This document shows, one piece after another, positions 7,309 to 14,480 of a stretch of DNA of 14,618 bases. The stretch covers positions 1 to 14,618 of the forward strand of contig CAYLMK010000047.1 of the NCBI GenBank assembly GCA_964384945.1, written 5' to 3'. The position numbers and the translations under genes were made by a program. The stretch's first letter is position 1; each line of letters begins with the position of its first letter. The notes under the pieces were generated by a model. That model did no database searches. It saw only the letters and a program-made list of their open reading frames with translations, and was not told the origin of the DNA. The DNA comes from S015-6 sp964384945. GTDB taxonomy: Bacteria; Desulfobacterota; DSWW01.

Positions 7309-8331
7309 CTAGACGGTTACGACCACCTTGATCGAGCGGTCCACCCGGCACTGCGTCTCGAAGGCCTCGCCCGCCTGTTCGATCGGGTACTGGTGGCTCA
7401 CGAGCTTCATGCGGTCCACCTTCTTGTCGCGCATGAGTTCGAGGGCCCGGACCGCCTCGTCCGGAAGGAAGCCGTACGAGCCGAACACCTGAACATGCTT
7501 GACCACCATGGGCATGAGGTCCAGGGTGAGCGGCGCCTCGAAGACCCCGTGCACCACGACCCTTCCGTTTTCCCGGGCGATCCTCAGGGCCTGCTGGATG
7601 ACCGGAGGCTCGGGCCTCTCCCGGATGTAGCCCACGCAGTCGTAGATCACGTCCACGGCCGGGGTCTGGACCGCGCCCTGGAGCATGAGCACCGGCACCT
7701 CCCCGGTCAGTTCCCTGGCGCGCTGGAAAGCGTCTTCCCTGCCCGCGTGAATGACCTCGTCCGCCCCCAGTTCCCTTGCCATGGCGAGGCGCTTGTCCGA
7801 AACGTCCACCACGATGACCCTGTTCGGCTTGAGCCCCGACACCCGGACGGCCTGAACGATCCCCAGGCCGATGATGCCGGCCCCGAAGACGAGCAGGTTC
7901 TGGCCGTCGGCCGGGGCGCCGAGCTGGGCTGCGTGGAGGGAGTTGCCCAGGGGCTCTGTGGTGGCGGCCTCCACCCAGCCCACCTCCTCCGGCACCTTGT
8001 ACACGTTCAACCCGAGGAGGGCCGGCGATACGGGCACGTATTCCGCCATGCCCCCGAAGGTGAGGGCCATGACCCGGTCGCCGACGCGGATCCCCTCCAC
8101 CTCCCTGCCCACCTCGGCCACCTCGCCCGCGAACTCGTGGCCCGGGATCATCCCGCCCTCGGAACGACGGCAGAGAACCTCGGAGAAGACCCCGAGGCGG
8201 TACATGTGCAGGTCCGAGCCGCAGATCCCGCACGCGCGGACCCTCACCAAGATGTCCGCGTCGCCGATCCTGGGCGCCGGCACGTCTTCGGTGGTGATCT
8301 TCATCGGCTCGTGATATATCGCGGCCTTCAT
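7309..8331 (-). CDS. Zinc-dependent medium-chain dehydrogenase/reductase (alcohol dehydrogenase type)
   Basis: 340-aa MDR-family oxidoreductase that interconverts an alcohol and a carbonyl with a nicotinamide cofactor. Predicted catalytic zinc ligands are Cys37 (CGICGSDLH), His65 and Glu66 (GHEFAGE), with Glu126 in TEPL nearby. The Rossmann motif GAGIIG is at 150-155, and Asp176 at the end of the second strand favours NAD(H) over NADP(H). The four-cysteine structural-zinc lobe of classical alcohol dehydrogenases is absent. Polyol, threonine and butanediol dehydrogenases are the nearest general relatives, but the substrate cannot be told. The ATG at 8331 has AGGGGGA 6 nt upstream. The gene follows the secreted protein after 43 bp and precedes the radical-SAM gene, consistent with one operon. 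Confidence 0.9.
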   Translation of the reverse strand: MKAAIYHEPMKITTEDVPAPRIGDADILVRVRACGICGSDLHMYRLGVFSEVLCRRSEGGMIPGHEFAGEVAEVGREVEGIRVGDRVMALTFGGMAEYVPVSPALLGLNVYKVPEEVGWVEAATTEPLGNSLHAAQLGAPADGQNLLVFGAGIIGLGIVQAVRVSGLKPNRVIVVDVSDKRLAMARELGADEVIHAGREDAFQRARELTGEVPVLMLQGAVQTPAVDVIYDCVGYIRERPEPPVIQQALRIARENGRVVVHGVFEAPLTLDLMPMVVKHVQVFGSYGFLPDEAVRALELMRDKKVDRMKLVSHQYPIEQAGEAFETQCRVDRSIKVVVTV

Positions 8332-8374
8332 GCTCTTCCCCCTTTGCTTTTCGCCACGGCCCCCGGAGGATATA

Positions 8375-9238
8375 TCAGTCTTTGCGGTCCCGCACAATCC
8401 CCAGGGAACGGTCCTCGGGCTTCGTGTGGAGCCAGTAGTACAGAAAATGGCTCTGGTCGAGCCGCATCGAGCCGCCGTCGGCCTGCGTCCACTCCAGAAG
8501 GCGGTGGGGGTAGTCCGCCTCGAAAACGAAGAGATCCCGTTTCTCTCCCCGGAGGACCTCGCAGAGGACGACGCGACGGTAGGTTTTCCCGCCCACCTCC
8601 CGGTTCGCCTCCGGCCGGTTTCGCACCAGGCCCTCCCGGATCGTCAGGGGCACCGCCTGGTTCGAAAGGAGCGGGTCCATGATCTTCAGGCGGTAGTCTG
8701 CGGCCTCGGTGAGCCGGAAACGGAGCACCACCGGCAGGGCGTCGTAGAAAGTGAATTCGCCGTCCTCCAGGACCGCAACCGAGTCGCCCTGGTCGTCGAA
8801 GTAGGAATGGTAGCGAAACAGGTGCCTCTCTTCCCGCCGGCGGTATTCCATGAAGGTGTTGCCGCAGCCGTCCTGGCTGCTCATGGTGTACTTGAGGATC
8901 CGGCCGGTTGCGCGCTCGAAGAAGATGGAGGCCGTCTGGCAGTAGTCGTAGATCCCGGTGGGGATGTGCTGGATCCAGTTCATCTTGACCACGTCCACGG
9001 CCCCCTCCGCGGACAGGGTCTTGACGAGCCGCTCGACGTCGAAGGGCTCCTTGACCAGGATGAGCTTCACGGTTGCGGGCCGGTCCGTGCCGTACTTGCT
9101 CAAGGAGGCGTCGTAGACCTGAAACTCGGCCTTCCCGGAGTCCCAGTAAGCGGAGTCGAAGAAGCTCGTTGCCGAGGATGTGCCGCCGAGGCCCAGCAGC
9201 AGGCCCGCCAGAATGCCCAGCCCGAGGGTGGATCGCAT
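8375..9238 (-). CDS. Secreted protein of uncharacterised family (often misnamed septum formation inhibitor Maf)
   Basis: 287-aa exported protein. Residues 1-23 form a signal peptide (basic start, GLGILAGLLLGLGG, then TSSA before the predicted cut). The mature part has FFDSAYWDSGKAEFQVYD, then TGIYDYCQTASIFF, then TMSSQDGCGNTFME and a following HSYF segment. From memory these match the WESGKAE / TGIY-Y / SSQEWCGH pattern of a periplasmic family found mainly in Bacteroidota and frequently labelled as a Maf homologue. It has nothing in common with true Maf nucleotide pyrophosphatases. Two cysteines (one in each of those central motifs) might form a disulfide. The ATG has GGAGG about 9 nt upstream. 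It sits 61 bp after the polyferredoxin. The role is unknown; it may act in the periplasm next to the membrane redox protein. Confidence 0.8.
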   Translation of the reverse strand: MRSTLGLGILAGLLLGLGGTSSATSFFDSAYWDSGKAEFQVYDASLSKYGTDRPATVKLILVKEPFDVERLVKTLSAEGAVDVVKMNWIQHIPTGIYDYCQTASIFFERATGRILKYTMSSQDGCGNTFMEYRRREERHLFRYHSYFDDQGDSVAVLEDGEFTFYDALPVVLRFRLTEAADYRLKIMDPLLSNQAVPLTIREGLVRNRPEANREVGGKTYRRVVLCEVLRGEKRDLFVFEADYPHRLLEWTQADGGSMRLDQSHFLYYWLHTKPEDRSLGIVRDRKD

Positions 9239-9299
9239 CGCCTTGCCCCTCCTTTCCTTTTCGCTCTCGCCCGGGCTTCTCCCGGGGCGTGTGAGCCCG

Positions 9300-10685
9300 T
9301 CAGGCGCGTTCCGGATCCCCGGGACCGGGGGGAGGGACGGCCTTCAAGGGCGATAACAGGGTGAGCGGCCGGACCTGCCGCGTCTTCATGGGCCCGTTCT
9401 CCAGGTTGAGGACGCCCCTGGGGCACACGGTCGAGCACATGCCGCAGCCCACGCACGAGGCGCGCACCACGTCCTGGCCGCGCTGGGCATACCAGCGCAC
9501 GTCGATCCCCATTTCGCAGTACTTGGAACAGTTGCCGCACGACATGCACTGAGCGCCGTTCGTGGTGATCCGGAAGCGCGAGCACTTCTTCTGCAGGATG
9601 CCCAGGATCGCGGCCATGGGGCATCCGAAGCGGCACCATACCCGGGGGCCGAGGAGCGGGTAGAAGCCCACGCCCGCGACCCCGGCAAAGACGGCGCCGA
9701 TCAGGAAGCCGTAAGTCCGGGCGAAGGCCATGGAAATGGAGCCGAGGATCCTTCCGCCGAGGAACGCATTGAGCCACAGCAGCGCGGTCGTCAAGGCGAC
9801 GAAAACGAGCACGCCGTGGATGGATAGCCGCTCGATCCTCCAGGCGCGCAGCGACTTGTCCGAGAGCTGCCGCCACTCGTCCCCCAGGGTGTTCGCAAGC
9901 CCGCCGCACCCGCACACCCAGGAGCAGTACCATCGCTTTCCGAAGAAATAGGTGAGGACGGGCGTGGCGAGGAAGGTCATCAGGGCGCCCCAGCCGAACA
10001 GGAAGATGCCGATCCCGCCGGGATGGCTGCGGAGCCCCTCGAACTTGGACGGGAAGAGCGCGTCGTAGCTCAGGGGCCAGAAATAGGAGAAATAATACTC
10101 GGGCTGGTTCAGGAAGACCATCACCGAGGGGATCGCGTACGCGAAGACGAACTGGAAGACCACGATCGAGGCGGTGCGGACGATCTGATAGCGGCTGTGC
10201 CGGTATTTCAGGACGGCCCGGAATCCCATGACCAGGACGGCCAGGGTGTAGAGGGAGCCGTAGAGAAACCATGGGTCGGCCGGCCGGTTGCGCAGGGCAT
10301 GGCTCAGCGGGTCCGTCATGCGGACGAGGTGTGTCAGGTGCTGCGGAAACCAGTAGAGAAGCACGTAGAAGCCGGTGAACAGAACCGCCAGGAGCCAGGC
10401 AGGGGCCCCGCGCGCGGTGAGCGCGGAGAATACCTTTCGGTTGTTCCGGATGCCCGGGGGGGACGCCGTCTGGCTTCGAGCGATGTAGATGACGGCCCCG
10501 AGGCCCGTGAGTCCGAGGCTCGCGACGAGCATGGTCCCGGGCGCGGCGCTGCCGGCCCCCGCGAAAGAGACGAGGAGTGCCAGGAGGCCGGCGCCGAACA
10601 GGGCGAGCCCCGTCCTGCTCGCCGCGTCGAGCGCCGTGGGGCCGGATCCCAGGGACAGCCGCTCTCCCTCTCCGCGCGCTCTCAT
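9300..10685 (-). CDS. Integral-membrane 4Fe-4S polyferredoxin (NapH/NosR/CcoG-like)
   Basis: 461-aa membrane electron-transfer protein. About eight hydrophobic segments are visible, near residues 26-42, 51-69, 97-113, 138-155, 172-192, 225-247, 290-308 and 326-342. Between and after them lie C254-x3-C258-x-C260 (CSWVCGC) and C351-x3-C355 (CRFGC), as in the NapH/NosR C-terminal membrane domain. Two ferredoxin-type motifs follow: C380-xx-C383-xx-C386-xxx-C390 and C411-xx-C414-xx-C417-xxx-C421. These predict two [4Fe-4S] clusters, and the membrane cysteines may bind more. The first membrane motif lacks the proline of the usual CxxxCP. The ATG overlaps the stop of the oxidoreductase (ATGA) and has GGGGAG upstream. 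Co-translation suggests that it accepts electrons from, or donates them to, that flavoprotein. True NapH and NosR neighbours are absent, so a denitrification role is not supported. Confidence 0.88.
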   Translation of the reverse strand: MRARGEGERLSLGSGPTALDAASRTGLALFGAGLLALLVSFAGAGSAAPGTMLVASLGLTGLGAVIYIARSQTASPPGIRNNRKVFSALTARGAPAWLLAVLFTGFYVLLYWFPQHLTHLVRMTDPLSHALRNRPADPWFLYGSLYTLAVLVMGFRAVLKYRHSRYQIVRTASIVVFQFVFAYAIPSVMVFLNQPEYYFSYFWPLSYDALFPSKFEGLRSHPGGIGIFLFGWGALMTFLATPVLTYFFGKRWYCSWVCGCGGLANTLGDEWRQLSDKSLRAWRIERLSIHGVLVFVALTTALLWLNAFLGGRILGSISMAFARTYGFLIGAVFAGVAGVGFYPLLGPRVWCRFGCPMAAILGILQKKCSRFRITTNGAQCMSCGNCSKYCEMGIDVRWYAQRGQDVVRASCVGCGMCSTVCPRGVLNLENGPMKTRQVRPLTLLSPLKAVPPPGPGDPERA

Positions 10686-12058
10686 GGCCTGTCGCTCCCC
10701 TGTCCGGGGCTCCGGAAGAGCGACGCCATGTAGCCGGAAAAGAGCCCCTTGCGGGTGGAGAGCCGAACCGGGCGCCGCGGGTCGCGCCGGTTGAAGGCCG
10801 CCAAGACCTCGGTCTCAAAGGGGCGGAAGAACTCCGGGTCGAAGTTCAGGGCCCCCAGGTTCGCGACCACCTGCTCGACGGCCGCGCCGTCCGCGATCCA
10901 TCGTTCGCAGACGGTGTGCCTTCCGCGGATGCCGAGCAGGTTGAACCCGGTCACGGCGCGGTCCGCCTTCCGCCAGTTGATGCGGAGCGCCTTTTTTCCG
11001 TCCGGGTCCTCCCAGTAGAGCGTTTCCTCGTCCTCCGGGAGCCGGCCGGGCACGGTCCCGTAGGTCTGGTACTCGATGTCGAAGAACTTGGCCGAGTTGA
11101 ACCACACGCCCGGCCGGTAGGGACTGCGGTCGCCGCAAAGGTTGGCCGCGATGTGCTCGCCGTGCATCTTTCCGGTGTACCACACCTGCTCCACCGGACG
11201 CCGTCCCGCCGGGGGCTCGCGGAACTGGGCGCAGTCTCCCCCGGCATAGACGTCGGGCCGGCTCGTCTCGAAGAACTCGTTCACGAGAACGCCGCGGTCC
11301 GTCTCGATCCCGCTTCCCTGGAGAAAGGCGACGTTGGGGCTCACGCCCGCGGTGAGGCCCACGACGCGGCAGGGGATGGTCTCGCCCCCGCTCGTCACGA
11401 CGGCCCGCGCACGTCCCGCCGCGTCCGGGAGGATTTCCTTGAGCTCGGTCCGGAGGCGGAGATCGACACGGTGCTCGGCCATGTGCCGCTCGATCAGGAG
11501 GGATTCTTCCCTGGGGAGCACGATCTCCCAGAAGCGCTCCTCCCGGACGAGAAAGGTGACCGGGATCCCGCGCGCGAGGAGCATCTCGGCCATCTCGATG
11601 CCGATCAGCCCGCCGCCCACGATCACGGCCCGCTCGACCTCTGCCCGGGTGCTCCTCTCCAGTGCCTCCACGTCCTGGTAGGAATAGAGCCCCTGGACGC
11701 CCTCGAGATCCTCCCCGGGCCATCCGAACCGGTTCGACTTGGAGCCGGACGCGATGACGAGCTTGTCGTAGGAGACCGCCCCGCCCTTGCGGAGGTCGAG
11801 CTTCTTGGCGCAAGGGTCCACCCGTTCCACGGTATCGTGAACCAGGCAGATGCGGTTCTTCTCCCAGAAGCCGTCCTCGTAAGGCTTCGTGTCCCTGTAG
11901 CTCATGTGCCCCATGTAGATGTACATCAGGGCCGGGCGGGAGAAGAAGTGGGGGGTCTCCTCCGAGATGATCGTGATTTCATCCCGGGTTCGTTTGCGCA
12001 GGTTGCGTGCCGCCGTCACGCCGGTGATGCCGTTGCCGATGACGACCACATGGCGCAT
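10682..12058 (-). CDS. FAD/NAD(P)-dependent oxidoreductase (pyridine nucleotide-disulfide reductase-like)
   Basis: 458-aa two-dinucleotide-binding flavoprotein. The N-terminal FAD motif is VIGNGITG (GNGITG at 8-13), the NAD(P) motif is GGGLIGIEMAE (148-158), and the second FAD motif is DVYAGGDCAQF (269-279). No CxxxxC redox disulfide is present, which fits the rubredoxin-reductase or NirB N-terminal type rather than lipoamide or mercury reductases. About 150 further residues follow the FAD motif, ending in a basic tail. It is the first gene of the minus-strand run. The ribosome binding site CGGAG lies 8 nt before the ATG. The next gene, a membrane polyferredoxin, starts inside its stop codon. 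Likely role: NAD(P)H-linked electron transfer to or from the membrane Fe-S protein. The physiological acceptor is unknown. Confidence 0.9.
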   Translation of the reverse strand: MRHVVVIGNGITGVTAARNLRKRTRDEITIISEETPHFFSRPALMYIYMGHMSYRDTKPYEDGFWEKNRICLVHDTVERVDPCAKKLDLRKGGAVSYDKLVIASGSKSNRFGWPGEDLEGVQGLYSYQDVEALERSTRAEVERAVIVGGGLIGIEMAEMLLARGIPVTFLVREERFWEIVLPREESLLIERHMAEHRVDLRLRTELKEILPDAAGRARAVVTSGGETIPCRVVGLTAGVSPNVAFLQGSGIETDRGVLVNEFFETSRPDVYAGGDCAQFREPPAGRRPVEQVWYTGKMHGEHIAANLCGDRSPYRPGVWFNSAKFFDIEYQTYGTVPGRLPEDEETLYWEDPDGKKALRINWRKADRAVTGFNLLGIRGRHTVCERWIADGAAVEQVVANLGALNFDPEFFRPFETEVLAAFNRRDPRRPVRLSTRKGLFSGYMASLFRSPGQGSDRP

Positions 12059-12178
12059 GGGGCACTCCGTTTCATCGTTCGGATGGAAAACGCCTCTTTC
12101 GCGGTCGGGCCTGCCCCCCGGCGCGGAGCGGGTCCGGTGGAAAGAACAGGGGATGTTCGGGCTTCACTCGAGTTGGAT

Positions 12179-12196
12179 GCCCGGCGCCCCCCGGGC
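12179..12196. repeat. GC-rich inverted repeat in the divergent promoter region
   Basis: GCCCGG (12179-12184) pairs with CCGGGC (12191-12196) around a 6-nt loop, extended outward by one wobble and one A-T pair. It lies in the 233-bp region between the divergently transcribed oxidoreductase and GH79 genes, about 100 bp upstream of the latter. It may be regulatory or chance in GC-rich DNA. No T-run follows. Confidence 0.3.
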
Positions 12197-12291
12197 GTTG
12201 CTCAATCACCCGCCGCTGGAAAAACCGTTCGAATTTCTATAAACTTATTCCATTCAAACGAAAACGACCTTCTTGCCGGAGGGGGTAAAGC

Positions 12292-14085
12292 ATGTTTGTC
12301 CGTCGCACCGTCATCGTGTGGATCGGAATCCTGAGTCTATCGTCGATGTTCCTTCTCGGCCAGGACACCTGGTCGCTCTCGTGCCCGGACGCGGACGGGG
12401 ACGGTTACGGCGACCCTGCCTCCGGCCTCTGCCCGCATCCCGAGCGGGACTGTGACGACGGCGACCCGGCCGTGAATCCGGGCGCAACGGAAGGGCCTTA
12501 CGGCGACCCGACCTGTTCCGATGCGCTGGACAACAACTGTGACGCACGCGCGGACGGCCAGGATGCGGAATGCGAGGAGATCCAGGCGCCCGTGACGATC
12601 GATCCGGCCGAGGAGGCGGGACGTCTGGACGACCGCTACCTGGGCTTCGCCTTCGATATGGTGCAGTTCACGGAAGGGTTCTGGTGGGACTGGGGTCCCG
12701 GCGGGCCTCAGCCCGAACCGACCCCCGACCTGGAGAGCCCCAAGCTGAGGAGGCTCGCGTCCTATCTGGCCCCGTCGAGAATGCGCGTGGGGGGCACTGA
12801 TTCGGACGCCGCCTACTTCTGCCCGGAGGAAGGCGAGTGCGAACTGCCGCCGAGCTACCAGAACGTGTACCCCGATCCCGACGAAGAGCGGCCCGGCGTG
12901 GTCAGCCGCGAGGACATCCGCCGGATCGCCGACTTCGCCGAGGCCGTGGGGGCCCGGATCATGTTCTGCCTGAATGTTGGTCCGGGGCCGAGGGACCCGG
13001 CGACCGGCCGGTGGACCCCGGACAACGCGCGGGAGCTCATCCGCTACGCCAGGTCGCTGCCCAACGGCCACCTCTTCGATGTCTGGGAGCCGGGCAACGA
13101 GGTGAACCTCATCTGGTACACCTTCAACATGCCCGCCCTGCTCACGCCGGACCTGTTCGCCTCGGACCTGGCCGCGTTCCGCGCCCTGGTGGACGAGGAG
13201 GCTCCGGGTTCCCTGGTTGCCTGCCCGGGGAGCTTCTTCGTCCCGTATCGAGCCCTGAACGACCTGGGATTCACCCGCCGGGTCCTCAGCCTGGCCCGGG
13301 ACAAGGTCGATATCGTGACCTGGCACCTTTACGCGACCCAGTCGGAGAGGTGCCCGGCCATCTTCGCACCCGCCCGCGCGTCCAGGGAAACGCTCTTCGA
13401 TCCCTCCAACCTGGCCATGAACCGCTTCTTTGCCCGGTACGTGGCGCAGGAGGCGGCAGGGCTGCCGGTCTGGAACGGCGAGAGCGCCTCGAGCCAGTGC
13501 GGGGGCCAGCCCGGAGTGAGCGACACCCTGCTCGATGCCCTGTGGCTCGCCGACTGGATCGGGATCATGGCCGAGGAGGGATCGAGCACCCTCTTCCGGC
13601 AGACCCTCGTGGGGGGCGACTACGGCATGATCGACCCGGACACCCTCGACCCGAGGCCCTCGCTCCTGGCCTACGTGATGCACCGGAGGACCGTGGAGGG
13701 AACCCGCCTGCTGACCGAGGCCGACCGGTCCCTGGTCAAGGCGCACGGCTACTGCTCCGCGGGCATGGACGGCTCGGTCACCGCCGTGCTCTCCAACCCC
13801 AGCGGGCGCATGCTGACCGCGGAGGTCTCGCTCGCGGGCACGGCCGTCTCGAGCGCGCGGCAATGGACCGTGGGCGCGGGGGGCGATCTCACGGCGACGC
13901 GGGCCACCCTCGAAGGCCTCACGCACGAGCCGGACGGCACGATCCCGGACCCGCCCGGAACGCCTGTCCCCGTGAACGGGGGAAAGGCATATGCGCAGGT
14001 CGGCCCCAACTCCCTGGTCTTCGTGGTCCTCGAGCCGGTGGAGGCGGGTCCCGTTTGCCGGGCGATTCCCTCCGAGTGGAATTAG
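12292..14085 (+). CDS. Secreted heparanase-like GH79 glycoside hydrolase with N-terminal MopE-type metal-binding motif
   Basis: 597-aa exported glycosidase. Residues 1-30 form a signal sequence. A cysteine- and Asp-rich module follows (C31, C47, C54, C75, C83, C94), with DADGDGYGDP, CDDGDPAVNPGATE and DNNCD. This is the MopE-type putative metal-binding motif, probably calcium-binding, frequent in surface proteins of deltaproteobacteria and myxobacteria. The catalytic domain (about 100-590) is a TIM barrel plus beta domain. It has WEPGNEVN with the predicted acid/base Glu270, WHLY at 344-347, and WNGESASSQCGG with the predicted nucleophile Glu397. A distal LFRQTLVGGDYGMID segment parallels the heparanase family. 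GH79 enzymes are retaining beta-glucuronidases or heparanases acting on uronic-acid-containing glycans; the exact substrate is unknown. The ATG has GGAGGGGG (12278-12285) 6 nt upstream. It is transcribed alone, divergently from the redox operon. Confidence 0.88.
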   Translation: MFVRRTVIVWIGILSLSSMFLLGQDTWSLSCPDADGDGYGDPASGLCPHPERDCDDGDPAVNPGATEGPYGDPTCSDALDNNCDARADGQDAECEEIQAPVTIDPAEEAGRLDDRYLGFAFDMVQFTEGFWWDWGPGGPQPEPTPDLESPKLRRLASYLAPSRMRVGGTDSDAAYFCPEEGECELPPSYQNVYPDPDEERPGVVSREDIRRIADFAEAVGARIMFCLNVGPGPRDPATGRWTPDNARELIRYARSLPNGHLFDVWEPGNEVNLIWYTFNMPALLTPDLFASDLAAFRALVDEEAPGSLVACPGSFFVPYRALNDLGFTRRVLSLARDKVDIVTWHLYATQSERCPAIFAPARASRETLFDPSNLAMNRFFARYVAQEAAGLPVWNGESASSQCGGQPGVSDTLLDALWLADWIGIMAEEGSSTLFRQTLVGGDYGMIDPDTLDPRPSLLAYVMHRRTVEGTRLLTEADRSLVKAHGYCSAGMDGSVTAVLSNPSGRMLTAEVSLAGTAVSSARQWTVGAGGDLTATRATLEGLTHEPDGTIPDPPGTPVPVNGGKAYAQVGPNSLVFVVLEPVEAGPVCRAIPSEWN

Positions 14086-14101
14086 CTCAATAGCTCAATA
14101 G
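14083..14101. repeat. 8-bp tandem repeat at the GH79 stop codon
   Basis: TAGCTCAA is present twice in a row (14083-14098) followed by TAG, so the GH79 stop codon sits inside the first unit. It looks like a small slippage duplication and marks the boundary between the GH79 gene and the degenerate region to its right. Confidence 0.5.
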
Positions 14102-14121
14102 GAGATTCGCATCGCCGTAAT

Positions 14122-14136
14122 TTCTCGCCCCGAGAA
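14122..14136. repeat. Short hairpin downstream of the GH79 gene
   Basis: TTCTCG-CCC-CGAGAA forms a perfect 6-bp stem with a 3-nt loop, 37 bp after the GH79 stop codon. The position suits transcription termination, but no T-run follows on the plus strand. Confidence 0.3.
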
Positions 14137-14179
14137 CCCATGCACGAAATAAGGCAGGCCGTTCCTGTTCCGGAGGTGG

Positions 14180-14205
14180 CTCTTGTAAGCGGCTTTTGTA
14201 AGCGG
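14180..14205. repeat. 13-bp tandem duplication at the broken end of the HEPN remnant
   Basis: Two adjacent 13-bp units (14180-14192 and 14193-14205) differ at a single base and share the core TTGTAAGCGG. The second unit carries the in-frame TAA (14199-14201) immediately before the open part of the HEPN remnant, so the duplication sits at the point where recognisable homology begins. Confidence 0.6.
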
Positions 14206-14480
14206 CCTGCAGGCTCGGAATCGAGGCTCCGAAGATCCACGATGTCAGTCGCATTCTCAAAGACAGGCAGGATCTCTTGCCGAAGGTCCTGCAAACCAAC
14301 CTGGACGAAATCTCCCGCATCTCCAGGGAATTGAGGAAGGACCGAGAGCTGGCTTTTTACGGCACCGAAGACTGGATCCCCACCGAAGAATACTCGCGGG
14401 AGGACTCTCTGGAAGCGATCAGGAAGGCGGAAAGGATATTCGAGCTCGTTTCAGAAGTCATCTCCACGAAGAGTGCCTGA
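14202..14480 (+). pseudogene. HEPN-domain protein remnant, 5' part missing
   Basis: The open frame from 14202 translates to about 92 residues that look like the C-terminal two thirds of a HEPN domain: GIEAPKIHDVSRIL, then ISRELRKDRELAFYGTED, then IPTEEYSREDSLEAIRKAERIFELV. HEPN proteins of this size (about 130 aa) are usually toxin-type RNases or partners of minimal nucleotidyltransferases. About 40-45 N-terminal residues, including the first helices, are absent: a TAA at 14199-14201 closes the frame, and the upstream frames show no HEPN-like sequence. The first usable start in frame is a TTG at 14277, which would give 67 aa and lose the IHDV segment. No nucleotidyltransferase partner is visible before the right edge. 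A short functional protein from the TTG is possible but less likely than a decayed gene. Confidence 0.65.

Noticed and set aside
7393..8682. 429-aa plus-strand open frame opposite the dehydrogenase
   Set aside because: The His/Pro/Glu-rich composition is typical of an antisense shadow, and the opposite strand encodes a clear MDR dehydrogenase.
12238..12243. TATAAA as a -10 box for the GH79 gene
   Set aside because: It lies in a suitable AT-rich stretch, but the sequence 17 bp upstream (GCTGGA) is a poor -35 box, so no promoter was annotated.
10577..12334. 585-aa plus-strand open frame opposite the FAD oxidoreductase
   Set aside because: Antisense to a gene with all three dinucleotide-binding motifs, and its own translation shows no domain.
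12337..13926. 529-aa minus-strand open frame opposite the GH79 gene
   Set aside because: The plus strand has a good ribosome binding site, signal peptide and catalytic motifs; the minus-strand translation is low-complexity.
14140..14201. N-terminal part of the HEPN gene in another frame
   Set aside because: The frame starting at ATG 14140 gives MHEIRQAVPVPEVALVSG..., which does not resemble the first helices of HEPN proteins.
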